Positions 8,516 through 17,263 of a DNA stretch of 64,000 bases are shown here, piece after piece. The notes beneath the pieces are model-generated. The model was not told the origin of the DNA and made no database searches. It saw nothing but the letters and a program-made list of their open reading frames with translations. The stretch comes from Stutzerimonas azotifigens DSM 17556 (GTDB lineage Bacteria > Pseudomonadota > Gammaproteobacteria > Pseudomonadales > Pseudomonadaceae). The DNA lies in the NCBI RefSeq assembly GCF_000425625.1, contig NZ_AUDU01000053.1:1-64000 (forward strand), written 5' to 3'. Positions within the stretch are counted from its first letter, which is position 1, and every line of letters begins with the position of its first letter. The position numbers and the translations under genes were made by a program.

Positions 8516-9158
8516 TTTGCTGCCACCTTTTTTCCAGCTGGACGCCCAGGCGCGACACCACCCAGCTCATGAGGTAATAGATCAGCCCGGCGATGCACAG
8601 CACCAGCAACGGCTCCTGGATGCGCGTGACGATGGTCTGCGAGGCGCGCAACAGCTCGACGATGCCGATCCACATCACCAGCGCGGTGTCCTTCATCACC
8701 GACAGCACCAGGTTCAGCCAGCCGGGGAAGGACACCCGGGTGGCGATCGGCAGCACCACATGACGCAGGTCCTGCCAGTAGCTCAGGCCCAGCGAGCGGC
8801 TGGCGCGGCGCAGGCTGAGCGGCACGGCGAGCACGCCGCTGCGCACGATCTCCGTGCAGTAGGCCGCGGCGTAGACGCCGAGCACCACGCAGCCGACGGT
8901 GAAGGCGCTCCAGTTCAGCCCGACGATGCTCTTGAGCGAATTGAACAGTACGAACTGGATCAGCAGCGGCACGCTGCGGAACACGTCCAGCAGCCAGGCC
9001 AGCGGGATGGTCGCGCGCGGCAGCAGGGCGCGCAGCACGCCGCAGATGACCCCGACCAGGGTGCCGAGCAGGATCGCCCAGAAGGTCAGCAGCAGGGTGA
9101 CCCAGGCGCCTTCGAGCATGAAGCGCAGGTCGTTGAGGGTGAAGCCGGTGGAGAACAT
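8508..9158 (-). CDS. Amino-acid ABC transporter permease (second)
   Basis: A 216-residue inner-membrane permease of the His/Glu/Gln/Arg/opine family with several membrane helices. The coupling loop for the ATPase lies in RRASRSLGLSYWQDLRHVVL. The ATG at 9158 has a near-ideal GAGGAGG upstream, so the much longer open frame that extends through the neighbouring genes is not real. It overlaps the ATPase gene and follows the first permease by 11 bases. It forms a heterodimer with that permease. Confidence 0.92.
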   Translation of the reverse strand: MFSTGFTLNDLRFMLEGAWVTLLLTFWAILLGTLVGVICGVLRALLPRATIPLAWLLDVFRSVPLLIQFVLFNSLKSIVGLNWSAFTVGCVVLGVYAAAYCTEIVRSGVLAVPLSLRRASRSLGLSYWQDLRHVVLPIATRVSFPGWLNLVLSVMKDTALVMWIGIVELLRASQTIVTRIQEPLLVLCIAGLIYYLMSWVVSRLGVQLEKRWQQND

Positions 9159-9169
9159 GCGCTTCCTCC

Positions 9170-9841
9170 TCAGTAGCGGAACAGGCGCCAGCCGAGCAGG
9201 CGGGCGGCGAGCACGATGGCCTTGGCGATCAGGTAGTACAGCACCGCGGCGATGGCGAAGTATTCGAAGGTGCGGAAAGTCTTGACGTTGTACGACTGGG
9301 TCACCCCCGTCAGGTCGTCGTTCAGTCCGACGATCACCCCCAGGCTGGTCATCAGCACGGCCCAGACCATCTGGTTGGTCAGCGGGTAGAAGACGATGCG
9401 CAGCAGCTGCGGCACCACGATCAGCCGGTAGGCCTGGAAGGCGTTCATGCCCAGCGAGCGGGCGGCGCGCATCTGGGTGTCGGGGATGGCCTTGAGGCCG
9501 CCGCGGAAGTTCTCCGCCAGGTAGCCGGCGTTGTTGAAGGTGATCCCGGCCAGCAGCGCGAACCAGGAACTGACGTGCAGGCCGAAGGAGCCGAGGCCGA
9601 AGTAGAGGATGTAGATCTGGAACAACGACGGGGTATTGCGCGCGATGGAGATCCAGGTGGAAGCGAAGCCGCGCGCCAGCGGGTTGTTCATCTGCCGCAT
9701 GACCATCAGCAGCAGGGCGATGATGACCCCGAAGATCATCGACAGCGCCGCCGTCTCGAAGGTCACCCAGGCGCCGGAGAGCATGTCCGGCAGCGCCCTG
9801 AGCGCCGAACGCCAGCGGAAGGAATAGTCGATACCGAACAT
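9170..9841 (-). CDS. Amino-acid ABC transporter permease (first)
   Basis: A 223-residue permease of the polar-amino-acid ABC family. It begins MFGIDYSFRWRSALRALPDM and contains the coupling sequence MRAARSLGMNAFQAYRLIVV. It pairs with the second permease to form the import channel. It starts three bases after the stop of the aconitase-X gene, so the dehydratase and transporter are expressed together. Membrane segments are evident around residues 20-45, 80-110 and 185-210. Confidence 0.92.
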   Translation of the reverse strand: MFGIDYSFRWRSALRALPDMLSGAWVTFETAALSMIFGVIIALLLMVMRQMNNPLARGFASTWISIARNTPSLFQIYILYFGLGSFGLHVSSWFALLAGITFNNAGYLAENFRGGLKAIPDTQMRAARSLGMNAFQAYRLIVVPQLLRIVFYPLTNQMVWAVLMTSLGVIVGLNDDLTGVTQSYNVKTFRTFEYFAIAAVLYYLIAKAIVLAARLLGWRLFRY

Positions 9842-9844
9842 GGG

Positions 9845-11602
9845 TCAGCGATTCCCCTGTTGGAGGGCGATGGCCAGCCAGGCCGGCAGGCCGGCGTCGG
9901 CGCGCCCGCTGCAGGCGGCCTCGACGCAGGCGGCCAGGCTGCCGAAACGCACCCGCCGGCCGACCAGGCCCGGGGCGTAGTGGGCGTACTTGCCGGAGTT
10001 GGTCATCAGGGTGCGGGCGGTGGTCGGCACCACCGGCTCGGTGAGCATGCACCAGCAGGTGTCGGTGAGGACCTCGACGCCGAACGCCGAGAGTGTCTCC
10101 AGCAGCCCGGCCGCGCGCGCCTGGGCGTGGATCTCGCGGCCGCAGGTGACCACCAGGGCGACCTCCGGATGCCGCGAGCGACCGCGGCAGAGGCTGGCCA
10201 GGCGGGCCAGCTCGGTCAGCGAGAAGTGCGGATTGCCCAGCGCCACCAGGCCGACCTCGGGCTCCTCGGCGCTGTTCAGCTCCTCCCAGGCCGCCAGCAG
10301 CTGCGCCGCGTCGATGGTCACGCGCCGTTGCGGCGCCTGGCCGCCGAGGGCGCGTTCGAGGGTCGGCGCCTCCGGGGTGACGCCGAGGATGTGGAACATC
10401 GGCGTGGCCGAGGTGGTGGCGAAGGCGGCGCCGAAGGCCTTGAGGTCGTCGGGCGTCAGCGCCGCCGCTTCCAGCCCGCAGAGCACCGGGATGGCGCTGC
10501 CGCAGAGGGCGCCGGCCAGGTGGCCGAGCAGCGGGTAGAAGGCATCGTCGAGCGCGGCCAGCGGCGGCAGCTCGATGACCATGCTGGCGTGCCGCGCCTC
10601 GGCGCGGTGGCAGCCGGTGAACGGCGCGCGGCCGGTCAGGGCGATGCAGATGTCGAGGAAGTCCGGGTACTTCAGGGTCCGCGCGCCGAGCACGCTGTTG
10701 GCGTAGACCACCGCGTTGGACTCGGCCCAGACCACCTGCTCGCCGGCCGCCGGGGCGCTGTCGAGCAGGTAGGGCGCGCAGGTGAAGCTCGGCCGCGCGC
10801 CCATCTCCACATAGGCGTCGCCGAGCGCGCTGGCCGGCTCGCCGAGCGCCGGGGCGATGCCGAGCTGGCGCCAGCGGCGCTGGTCCACGGAAATCGAATT
10901 GAGGGTGGTCGGCACCTTCACCCGCGCGCCCCAGTCGCACAGCTGGCGGGCGAAGCGCAGGCTCGCCGGGCCGGTGTAGATGCAGCCGTCGATGTGCGCC
11001 TGGGTGATGTCGATCAGCTCGTCGGCGCCCTGCAGCTCGGCCATGCGCAGCAGGATCTGCATGCCGACCTGGGCCGCGCGGCCTTCGCCGCCTTCGAGCA
11101 GGCGCCGGTCGGCCGCGGTGAGGCGCACCGTGCTGGCGTCGGCGGCGGGCGGCGCCAGCGGTGGCGGCGCGTCGACGAAGGCAGTATCGGCGAGCGTCAG
11201 CCCGGCCTCGCCGATGCGGGCGTAGCGCGCGCCGCGCAGCGTGGCGAAGGCTTCGTGACCTACGCAGAGCACGGGTATCGAGCGGTCGAAGACCACCTCG
11301 GCGATCAGCACGCCGAGGGTGAGGATCTCGTCGGGTTCGGCCAGCACCAGCGCCGCCGGCGCATGACCGTTGAGGATGAGTTCGAGCAGCACGCTGCTGC
11401 CGGTGCAGGAGCCGCGCCCGCTGGGCAGGGCGAGCACCCGCCCGGCGACGATCTCGCCGCTGAGCGGGTGGTGGCGGTCGATCACCTCGCCGCTGGCCGG
11501 GTCGATCCCGCCCCAGAAGCTCAGGCCGGTGTCGCTGTGGAGCAGGGCGCCCTGTGCGGCGCCCCCCGCCAGGCGGCGGCCGGTCAGCTGGACTTCAGGC
11601 AT
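9845..11602 (-). CDS. Aconitase X, probable cis-3-hydroxy-L-proline dehydratase
   Basis: A 585-residue protein fusing the small swivel domain (DUF126 type, about residues 1-135) to the large aconitase-X domain (DUF521 type, about 145-575). Characterised AcnX proteins dehydrate cis-3-hydroxy-L-proline to delta1-pyrroline-2-carboxylate and carry an iron-sulfur cluster. Candidate ligand cysteines are visible in FTCAPYLLD, FTGCHRAEA and DTCWCMLTEP. The swivel part has the typical LPSGRGSCTGSSVLLEL stretch. The gene lies between the binding protein and the permeases of the ABC importer, so uptake and dehydration are coupled. The product would be reduced to proline by the DpkA-like enzyme at 75-1079. 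Confidence 0.85.
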   Translation of the reverse strand: MPEVQLTGRRLAGGAAQGALLHSDTGLSFWGGIDPASGEVIDRHHPLSGEIVAGRVLALPSGRGSCTGSSVLLELILNGHAPAALVLAEPDEILTLGVLIAEVVFDRSIPVLCVGHEAFATLRGARYARIGEAGLTLADTAFVDAPPPLAPPAADASTVRLTAADRRLLEGGEGRAAQVGMQILLRMAELQGADELIDITQAHIDGCIYTGPASLRFARQLCDWGARVKVPTTLNSISVDQRRWRQLGIAPALGEPASALGDAYVEMGARPSFTCAPYLLDSAPAAGEQVVWAESNAVVYANSVLGARTLKYPDFLDICIALTGRAPFTGCHRAEARHASMVIELPPLAALDDAFYPLLGHLAGALCGSAIPVLCGLEAAALTPDDLKAFGAAFATTSATPMFHILGVTPEAPTLERALGGQAPQRRVTIDAAQLLAAWEELNSAEEPEVGLVALGNPHFSLTELARLASLCRGRSRHPEVALVVTCGREIHAQARAAGLLETLSAFGVEVLTDTCWCMLTEPVVPTTARTLMTNSGKYAHYAPGLVGRRVRFGSLAACVEAACSGRADAGLPAWLAIALQQGNR

Positions 11603-11642
11603 CGGGACCCCCGCGTGGCCTATCGAAGCGATGGGTCATCGG

Positions 11643-12452
11643 TCAGTAGTAGACGCCGGGAACGGTCAGGTTGACCGGCGTGCCGCCGACCCACTTCTCG
11701 TACAGCTCGGCGTAGCGGCCGGTGCGCACCTGCTGGTTGACGAACAGGTTCAGGTAGTTGAGCAGGCCGTATTCGCTGCGGCCGGCGGCGAGCGACACGT
11801 AGTCGATCACGTAGGGCGCGTCGCCGGCGATCTTCAGGCCCTTGTACTTGCCGGACTTGAGGGTCGAGGCGGCCACGGTGTTGGTCACCACGGTGGCGTC
11901 GACGTGGCCCTGGGCGACGGCGAGGATGGTGTCGTTCTGGGTCTGGTAGGCGCGGAAGCTGCCTTCGCCCCACTTCTTCACGTCTTCTTCCAGGGCGATG
12001 GCTTCGTAGGTGCCGGTGGTGTTGCCGACCGGGCGGCCCTTGAGGTCGTCGTAGCTGTCGATGCCGGTGTCTTCGCGGGTCAGCACGACCATCTGGAAGG
12101 CGAAGTAGGGCACCGTCATGCCGACGGTCTTGGCCCGCTCGAGGGTGTCGGAGGTGGAGGCGACGATGACGTCGGCACGCCCGGAGACCAGCGCCGGGAT
12201 GCGGTCGGGGAAGGGCGTTTCCACCACTTCGGCGTCGACGCCGAGGATTTTCGCCAGGTCGTTGCAGTAGTCGACGTCGAAGCCGGCGGGCTGGTTCTTG
12301 TCGTCACGGAAACCCATCGGCGGGAAGTCCAGGGTCACCGCGCAGCGCAGCTTGCCGGATTCGATGATGTCGTCGAGCTTGTCGGCGTGCGCCGGCAGCG
12401 CCGCGGTAGCCAGGAGAGCAGTGCTGAGAGCCAGGGCGTAGGATTTCTTCAT
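11643..12452 (-). CDS. Amino-acid ABC transporter substrate-binding protein
   Basis: A 269-residue periplasmic binding protein of the family 3 (polar amino acid) class, with a signal peptide of about 23 residues (MKKSYALALSTALLATAALP, then AHA). Motifs CAVTLDFPPMGFRD and GFDVDYCNDLAKILGV are typical of lysine/arginine/ornithine/opine-type receptors. The ATG at 12452 follows GAGGAA; upstream open frame is non-coding. It heads the unit with AcnX, two permeases, the ATPase and the racemase-family protein. A palindrome matching the GntR operator pattern lies 47 bp upstream. The ligand is probably a hydroxyproline by context. Confidence 0.9.
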   Translation of the reverse strand: MKKSYALALSTALLATAALPAHADKLDDIIESGKLRCAVTLDFPPMGFRDDKNQPAGFDVDYCNDLAKILGVDAEVVETPFPDRIPALVSGRADVIVASTSDTLERAKTVGMTVPYFAFQMVVLTREDTGIDSYDDLKGRPVGNTTGTYEAIALEEDVKKWGEGSFRAYQTQNDTILAVAQGHVDATVVTNTVAASTLKSGKYKGLKIAGDAPYVIDYVSLAAGRSEYGLLNYLNLFVNQQVRTGRYAELYEKWVGGTPVNLTVPGVYY

Positions 12453-12499
12453 ACATTCCTCGGTCAGTTGCGTTCGTCGTCGGTGGACAGTTGGCATTT

Positions 12500-12514
12500 C
12501 GTATACGGTATTCG
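12500..12514. promoter_or_regulatory. Putative GntR operator upstream of the ABC/AcnX unit
   Basis: CGTATA-CGG-TATTCG, one mismatch from a perfect 6-3-6 inverted repeat and the same pattern as the sites at 6626 and 18114. It sits 47 bp upstream of the binding-protein start in a 203-bp intergenic gap. Confidence 0.65.
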
Positions 12515-12655
12515 TTATGCAATGCCTGTGCCGCCCCTGGCGACGCTCCCGTGCGAGGGGCGGAAAACGCTCTGACTGGCCCGTTGGCACCGCGATTGGC
12601 GGGCTGCGCGCCGGCTGGCGTGGTGCTCGGCCGCGTGGCGGGCGCCGGGGTGGTG

Positions 12656-13441
12656 CTACAAAGCGGAGCACGCGAAGTTACCCTTGGTTACCGGCTGGCC
12701 ATTCTGGTGCGCCTGGCGGTAGTCCGAGGGCGACAGCCCGGTGAGGCTCTTGAACTGGCGGCTGAAGGCGCTGTGATCAGCATAGCCGCAACGGTGGGCG
12801 ATCTCGGTGATCGGGTGATCCTGCAGCAGCAGCCGCGAGGCCTCCTCGAGCCGCGCCTTGTGGATCAGCTGGCGCGGTGTCAGCCCGTAGATGCGCTTGC
12901 ACAGCCGCTCCAGCTGGGCGGTCGAGAGGCCGGCCAGGGCGGTGAGTTCGGTGAGGGCGATCGGCCGCGAGAAATGTTCGCGGATGTGCGCGTCCACCGC
13001 CGCCAGCCGGTGGTAGGCCGGGTGCGAGGACTGTGCGGCCTGCAGGTCGAGCGATACGCCGGCCATGCCGATGATGCGCCCGGCGCGGTCGTACAGTGGC
13101 AGCTTGTGGGTCATGCACCAGCCGGGCTCGCGGCCGGGGTAGAGGTGCAGCTCGAGCTTGTCGCTGAGCCGGCGGCCCTGCAGCACCTCGCGGTCCTGCG
13201 CGGTGTACTGCGCGCCGAGCGGCGCCGGGAACACCTCCTCGGCGGTGCGCCCGCGCAGCGCCGTGGAATCCGCCAGCCCGCAGCGCTGCGCCAGGGTGCG
13301 GTTGGCCAGCAGGTAGCGGGCCGCGGCGTCCTTGACGAAGAAGGTCTGGTCGGCCATGGCATCGAGCAACGGCTGGATCAGCTGCAGGCTGCCGAGGAAT
13401 TCGGCCAGGTCGCAGGGGGCGGTGAGTCGTTCGAACAGCAT
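12656..13441 (-). CDS. lhpR: AraC-family regulator with PAS domain (LhpR-like)
   Basis: A 261-residue protein with an N-terminal PAS-like sensor (about residues 20-135, containing ADQTFFVKDAAARYLLANRT) and a C-terminal AraC double helix-turn-helix (about 155-250, with LTELTALAGLSTAQLERLCK and ITEIAHRCGYADHSAFSRQF). LhpR of P. aeruginosa is an AraC-type activator of hydroxyproline genes located at the same place, so this is probably its orthologue. The ATG at 13441 has no strong ribosome site. A GTG at 13501 overlapping the upstream stop would add 20 residues and cannot be excluded. It ends the lhpA unit, implying positive feedback. Confidence 0.8.
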   Translation of the reverse strand: MLFERLTAPCDLAEFLGSLQLIQPLLDAMADQTFFVKDAAARYLLANRTLAQRCGLADSTALRGRTAEEVFPAPLGAQYTAQDREVLQGRRLSDKLELHLYPGREPGWCMTHKLPLYDRAGRIIGMAGVSLDLQAAQSSHPAYHRLAAVDAHIREHFSRPIALTELTALAGLSTAQLERLCKRIYGLTPRQLIHKARLEEASRLLLQDHPITEIAHRCGYADHSAFSRQFKSLTGLSPSDYRQAHQNGQPVTKGNFACSAL

Positions 13442-13497
13442 GCGCCCGTACTCGGCAGAGGCGGAGGAAGCGGTCTGCCGGTCGCGCGGCAGCCGCT

Positions 13498-14778
13498 TCA
13501 CTCTACGGGTTCGCCGGTCGCGCTGGGAAGCGCCGTCTCCTCCAGGCACAGCAGGGTGTCGACCCGCGCCGGCGACAGCGGCAGGCGCGGCCGGGTCGGC
13601 GTCCAGCCGAACAGGTAGCCCGCCACGGCACCGCATACCCGGCCCTGGCAGGCGCCCATGCCGCAGCGGCTGGCGAGCTTGGCGCCGACCCAGCCGTCGT
13701 GCCCGGCCAGCGCCGAGTAGGGCACGTCCTCGCAGCGGCAGACCAGGGTGTCGGGGCGGGGCAGGTCCTTCAGCGCCGGATCGAGCGCGAAGCTGCGCGC
13801 CAGCTGTCGGGCGAATCGCCGCCAGCGCGCGCGTTCGGGCAGCAGCGCCTCGGCCCGGGCGGTCTGCCCGACCGCCGCGTGGCCGGCGATGGCGCCTTCC
13901 ACCAGGGACAGCTCGGAACCGCCGAAGCCGGTGCACTCGCCGGCGGCGAAGACCTCGGCGAGGCGGGTGCGCTGCAGGTCGTCGACCGCCAGCGCGCCGG
14001 CGCGAACCTCGCAGCCCAGCGCCTCGCCGAGCTGGGTGTTGGGCACCAGGCCGAAGCCGCAGGCCAGGCGTTCGCAGGGCAGTTCCTCGCGCCGCCCGCC
14101 GCGCTGGATCAGCACCGCTTCCAGGCGCTCGCTGCCGAGCGCGGCGACCACCCGGGCGTTGCAGCGGTAGCCCGGCTGGTGCAGTCCGAGCGCCTGCACG
14201 GCCTTGCCCGGCCACTGCAGCAGGCGCGCGGCGAAACCGGCGACCGCGGCATGGGACGCCTGCTCGGCGACCCGCAGCACCTGCGCGCCGGCCTTCTGCG
14301 CGGTGGCGGCGCTGGCCAGCAGCAACGGGCCGCTGCCGGCGATCACCACGCGCTCGCCGCGCACCGGCAGCCCGCCCTTGATCAGCGCCTGCAGCCCGCC
14401 GGCGCCCGTCACCCCGGGCAGCGTCCAGCCGGGGAACGGCAGCAGCAGCTCGCGCGCGCCGGTGCACAGCAGCAGCTTGCGGTAGCCGATCAGCCGGCCG
14501 CTGTCGGCATCCTCCACCAGCAGCCGCCTGTCGTCGGCGCAGGCCACCACCCGCGTGCCGCTCAGCAGGGTGATGTTGGCGTGACGGGCCAGGGCCTCGC
14601 GCTGCCGCCGGGCCCGCGCCGGCAGCCGCACGCCCGGGCCATCGCGCCAGATCTGCCCGCCCGGGGCGGGGTTGTCGTCGATCAGCGCGATGGCGAGGCC
14701 GCTGTCGGCGGCGGCCAGCGCCGCGGCCAGGCCGGCCGGGCCGGCGCCGACGATGAGCAGGTCATAGCGTTCGCTCAT
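13498..14778 (-). CDS. lhpE: D-hydroxyproline dehydrogenase, FAD/BFD subunit
   Basis: A 426-residue FAD-dependent pyridine-nucleotide-disulfide-type oxidoreductase. The first dinucleotide-binding motif is IVGAGPAGLAAALAAA near 9-24 and a second (VVIAGSGPLLLA) lies around residue 140. The C-terminus holds a BFD-like [2Fe-2S] region with LVCRCEDV and SRCGMGACQGRVCG. This is the large electron-transfer subunit of the hetero-oligomeric D-hydroxyproline dehydrogenase, also seen in opine/octopine oxidase A subunits. It overlaps the small ferredoxin gene by four bases. Symbols lhpB, lhpF and lhpE for the three subunits are from memory of the P. aeruginosa cluster. Confidence 0.83.
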   Translation of the reverse strand: MSERYDLLIVGAGPAGLAAALAAADSGLAIALIDDNPAPGGQIWRDGPGVRLPARARRQREALARHANITLLSGTRVVACADDRRLLVEDADSGRLIGYRKLLLCTGARELLLPFPGWTLPGVTGAGGLQALIKGGLPVRGERVVIAGSGPLLLASAATAQKAGAQVLRVAEQASHAAVAGFAARLLQWPGKAVQALGLHQPGYRCNARVVAALGSERLEAVLIQRGGRREELPCERLACGFGLVPNTQLGEALGCEVRAGALAVDDLQRTRLAEVFAAGECTGFGGSELSLVEGAIAGHAAVGQTARAEALLPERARWRRFARQLARSFALDPALKDLPRPDTLVCRCEDVPYSALAGHDGWVGAKLASRCGMGACQGRVCGAVAGYLFGWTPTRPRLPLSPARVDTLLCLEETALPSATGEPVE

Positions 14779-15011
14779 GGCCGGGTCTCCACCTGCATGC
14801 CGGGGGCGCAGAGCGTCTGGCAGGCCAGCCGGCGCACGCCGTCGACCGTCACCCGGCATTCCTGGCAGATGCCCATGCCGCACAGCGGCGCGCGCCGGGC
14901 GCCGCCGACGGCGGTGCGGCTGGTGCCGTCGCCGCCGATCGCCAGCGCCGCGGCGACCGTGCTGCCGGCGGCCACCCGCACCGGGCGGCCGTCGAGTGTC
15001 AGGTCGATCAT
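14775..15011 (-). CDS. lhpF: D-hydroxyproline dehydrogenase, small [2Fe-2S] subunit
   Basis: A 78-residue ferredoxin-like protein easily missed inside a longer open frame. Four cysteines, C44, C49, C52 and C64, form a CX4CX2CX11C pattern (APLCGMGICQEC, then LACQT) that binds a plant-type [2Fe-2S] cluster. It carries electrons between the FAD subunits of the dehydrogenase. The gene overlaps the next one by ATGA (14778-14775) and the preceding one by four bases (15011-15008), so the three subunits are tightly coupled. Ferredoxin-like gamma subunits of this size occur in known three-subunit hydroxyproline and opine dehydrogenases. Confidence 0.85.
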   Translation of the reverse strand: MIDLTLDGRPVRVAAGSTVAAALAIGGDGTSRTAVGGARRAPLCGMGICQECRVTVDGVRRLACQTLCAPGMQVETRP

Positions 15012-16147
15012 CGTCCGGCCTCCGAAGGGATGCTTGTCCGCTGCGCGTCGCGGGCCCCGAGAAAACGTTCCGGCAGGTAGGGCTCGGCGGCGAACGGCGG
15101 GGTTTCGCCGAACAGCTGCGCGGCCAGCAGCTCGGCGGTGCCCGGCGCGGTGGTGACGCCGAGGCCCTCGTGGCCGACCGCCAGCCACAACCCGGGCCGG
15201 CGCGGGTGCTCGCCGATCAGCGGCAGCCCGTCGGGGCTGGCGGCGCGGAAGCCGGTCCAGGCGCGAATGCCGTTGAGCTTGGCCAGGCCCGGCATGTAGT
15301 CCACCGCGCGGCGCAGCATGCGCGCCAGCATCGGCCCGTCGACCGCCGGGTCGCTGGTACCGAACTGCCGCGACGAGCCGATGAACAGCTGCCCGGTGGG
15401 CCGCGGCTGGATGTTGCAGGCCACCGAAGGCCCGCTGGCGTTGTGCGCGCTGGTGACGTAGCCGAGTTCGATCAGCGTGTGGCTGACCCGCCCCGGGTAG
15501 CGGTCGGTGATCAGCAGGTGGCCCTTCTTCGGCTCGATCGGCAGGTCCGGCGCCAGCTCCGGCGCGTGGATGCCGTTGGCCAGTACCACCACCGGGGCGC
15601 GCAGCCGCGTGCCGTCGTCGAGCCGCACCTCGTCGGCCTCGATCGCGGCCACCCGGCCCTGCCGCTCGGCGATGCGCCGGCCGCCGCGCGTCAGCAGCCA
15701 GCGCGCCGCATTGGGCGCGTAGAGGATGCCGTCGCCGGCGACCTTGAGCGCCCCGGGCAGGCCGTCGCGCAGCTCCGGTTCGGTGGCGCGCAGGGCCTCG
15801 GCACCGAGCAGTTCGCAGGCCATGCCGGCCTCGCGCAGGGTCTTCAGCTTGGCTTCGGCCACCGCCATCTCCTGCTCGTTGGCCGCCAGCCAGAGGCTGC
15901 CGTTGTTGCGATAGGCGCAGCCCTGGTCCATGTCCCGCGCCCATTCGCGCCAGCGGCCGATCGAGTGGTCGCTCAGCTTCAGCTCGGCGGGGTTGTCGTC
16001 CAGCGCCACCAGATGGCCCATGCCGGCCGCCGTGGCGCCGCCGCGCCGGTCGTCCAGCACCAGCACCTCGAGGCCGCGGCGCGCCAGCTCGTCGGCGCAG
16101 GCGGCACCGATGATGCCGGAGCCGACGATGATGACGTCGGCATTCAC
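15008..16147 (-). CDS. lhpB: D-hydroxyproline dehydrogenase, catalytic FAD subunit
   Basis: A 379-residue D-amino-acid-oxidase-fold flavoprotein. The FAD motif [20 protein letters not shown] is at the N-terminus and the C-terminal FAD-binding stretch [20 protein letters not shown] is intact. It would oxidise cis-4-hydroxy-D-proline, made by the epimerase, to delta1-pyrroline-4-hydroxy-2-carboxylate and pass electrons through the iron-sulfur subunit. It overlaps lhpA by four bases and the small ferredoxin by four. Gene order epimerase, catalytic subunit, ferredoxin, FAD/BFD subunit matches the P. aeruginosa cluster as remembered. Confidence 0.85.
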   Translation of the reverse strand: MNADVIIVGSGIIGAACADELARRGLEVLVLDDRRGGATAAGMGHLVALDDNPAELKLSDHSIGRWREWARDMDQGCAYRNNGSLWLAANEQEMAVAEAKLKTLREAGMACELLGAEALRATEPELRDGLPGALKVAGDGILYAPNAARWLLTRGGRRIAERQGRVAAIEADEVRLDDGTRLRAPVVVLANGIHAPELAPDLPIEPKKGHLLITDRYPGRVSHTLIELGYVTSAHNASGPSVACNIQPRPTGQLFIGSSRQFGTSDPAVDGPMLARMLRRAVDYMPGLAKLNGIRAWTGFRAASPDGLPLIGEHPRRPGLWLAVGHEGLGVTTAPGTAELLAAQLFGETPPFAAEPYLPERFLGARDAQRTSIPSEAGR

Positions 16148-17211
16148 GGGCGGATGCCCCAGGCGAAGGGATCCTCGTCCTCGATCAGCAGGGTCGCTTC
16201 GGCGCTCAGGTGGGCGCTGCCGCGGATGGTTGGCACGATGCGTTCGCCGTCGCGCTCGTAGCTCGCCTCGAACTGGCTGCCGATCACGCTCGCCTGGCGC
16301 CAGCGCTCGCCGGGCTGCAGCTTGCCGTCGGCGGCCAGGCAGGCGAGCTTGGCGCTGGTGCCGGTGCCGCAGGGCGAGCGGTCGTAGGCCTTGCCCGGAC
16401 AGAGCACGAAGTTGCGGCTGTCGGCTCGCAGCGAAGCTGCTGCGCTCGATGGGGCGTCGTTGGGAGCAGGCTCAGAATGCTCATTTACGCCATGTAAACT
16501 GCGCTTCTTCGTCTGTTCCTGCCTAGCCCCCTCTTCGCTCGCGACGCTTGGCTGCGAGCCTTGCGGCTCTTCGGCGAACAGCTCGATATGGTCTATCAGG
16601 CCACCGTCCTCGCCGCGGATGCCCTGCTGCTCCAGCGCCTTCTGGATCGCGCAGGTGAAGGCGGTGAGCGCTTCCAGGTTGTCGCCGGCGATGCGCAGGC
16701 CGTGCTCGGAGACGAGGAAGAACCAGTTGCCGCCCCAGGCGATGTCGCCGCTGACGCTGCCGTAGCCGGGCACCTCCACCGCGACCGCCTGGCGGTAGCG
16801 GTAGGCCGGCACGTTGCGCACGCTCACCGAGCGATCGGCGTGCAGGGTGGCTTCGACGGTGCCTACCGGCGTCTCGATGCGGTGGGTGCCGGGGCCGATG
16901 CGCCCCAGGTGCGCCAGCGACACCACCAGGCCGATGGTGCCGTGGCCGCACATGCCGAGGTAGCCGCTGTTGTTGAAGAAGATCACCCCGGCGCAGGCGG
17001 TCGGGTCGACCGGCTCGCAGAGCAGCGCGCCAACCAGCACGTCGCTGCCGCGCGGCTCCAGCACGCAGGCGGCGCGCCAGTCGTCGTGACGTTCGGCGAG
17101 CAGCCGGCGGCGCTCGGCCATGCTGCCGCGGCCGAGGTCGGGAAAGCCGTCGAGGACCAGGCGGGTCGGTTCGCCGCCGGTGTGGGTGTCGAGGATCTGG
17201 ATGCGTTTCAT
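16144..17211 (-). CDS. lhpA: 4-hydroxyproline 2-epimerase carrying a 46-residue in-frame insertion
   Basis: A proline-racemase-family enzyme that interconverts trans-4-hydroxy-L-proline and cis-4-hydroxy-D-proline, step one of the pathway. Both catalytic cysteines are present: C88 (GMCGHGTIG) and C281 ([10 protein letters not shown]). The protein is 355 residues, about 46 more than the usual 308-314. The excess is residues 218-263, encoded exactly by a palindromic repeat at 16423-16560. Removing it puts the second cysteine at 235, close to the usual 236. The insert begins on a codon boundary, has 138 bp and no stop, so the frame survives. Whether the enzyme still works is unknown. The ATG at 17211 ([17 protein letters not shown]) is the family's normal start. 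Confidence 0.9.
   Translation of the reverse strand: MKRIQILDTHTGGEPTRLVLDGFPDLGRGSMAERRRLLAERHDDWRAACVLEPRGSDVLVGALLCEPVDPTACAGVIFFNNSGYLGMCGHGTIGLVVSLAHLGRIGPGTHRIETPVGTVEATLHADRSVSVRNVPAYRYRQAVAVEVPGYGSVSGDIAWGGNWFFLVSEHGLRIAGDNLEALTAFTCAIQKALEQQGIRGEDGGLIDHIELFAEEPQGSQPSVASEEGARQEQTKKRSLHGVNEHSEPAPNDAPSSAAASLRADSRNFVLCPGKAYDRSPCGTGTSAKLACLAADGKLQPGERWRQASVIGSQFEASYERDGERIVPTIRGSAHLSAEATLLIEDEDPFAWGIRP
16423..16560. repeat. 138-bp palindromic repeat inserted inside lhpA
   Basis: Bounded by GGCTCGCAGC (16423-16432) and its perfect complement GCTGCGAGCC (16551-16560). The interior aligns without gaps to 36741-36845 (82 of 105 bases identical over 16441-16545 by hand count), including GCTCATTTAC and TGTAAACTGCGCTT. 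No transposase is encoded, so it is a MITE- or REP-like element. Confidence 0.85.
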
Positions 17212-17236
17212 GCCGGCCACCTGCATTCTGTAGGAC

Positions 17237-17263
17237 CCGTGGGAGTGGTCTCGCCCGCGAACG
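17237..17263. repeat. REP palindrome upstream of lhpA
   Basis: CCGTGGGAGTGGTCTCGCCC, continuing to GCGAACG, belongs to the REP family also seen at 36616 and in the recB-recD gap. A second short repeat (AGGTTGGGTTGAGGCGCCGT to GAAGCCCAAC) follows at about 17281-17316. The 206-bp gap between lhpA and gntR holds these and presumably the lhpA promoter, which I could not place. Confidence 0.6.

Noticed and set aside
8508-10940. A very long minus-strand open frame of about 810 codons spanning permeases and AcnX
   Set aside because: Only its last 216 codons match a family (the ABC permease, start at 9158). The rest is arginine/alanine-rich shadow translation of real genes in other frames, as are the many long opposite-strand frames typical of GC-rich DNA.
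16423-16560. Integron attC site
   Set aside because: The element is palindromic and of similar length, but I could not find the paired core-site motifs (RYYYAAC/GTTRRRY) at its ends, and no integrase is present.
16144-17211. lhpA as a pseudogene
   Set aside because: The frame is intact through the insert, both catalytic cysteines and the flanking conserved stretches are present, and the gene stays overlapped with the next one, so I keep it as a CDS with an oddity.
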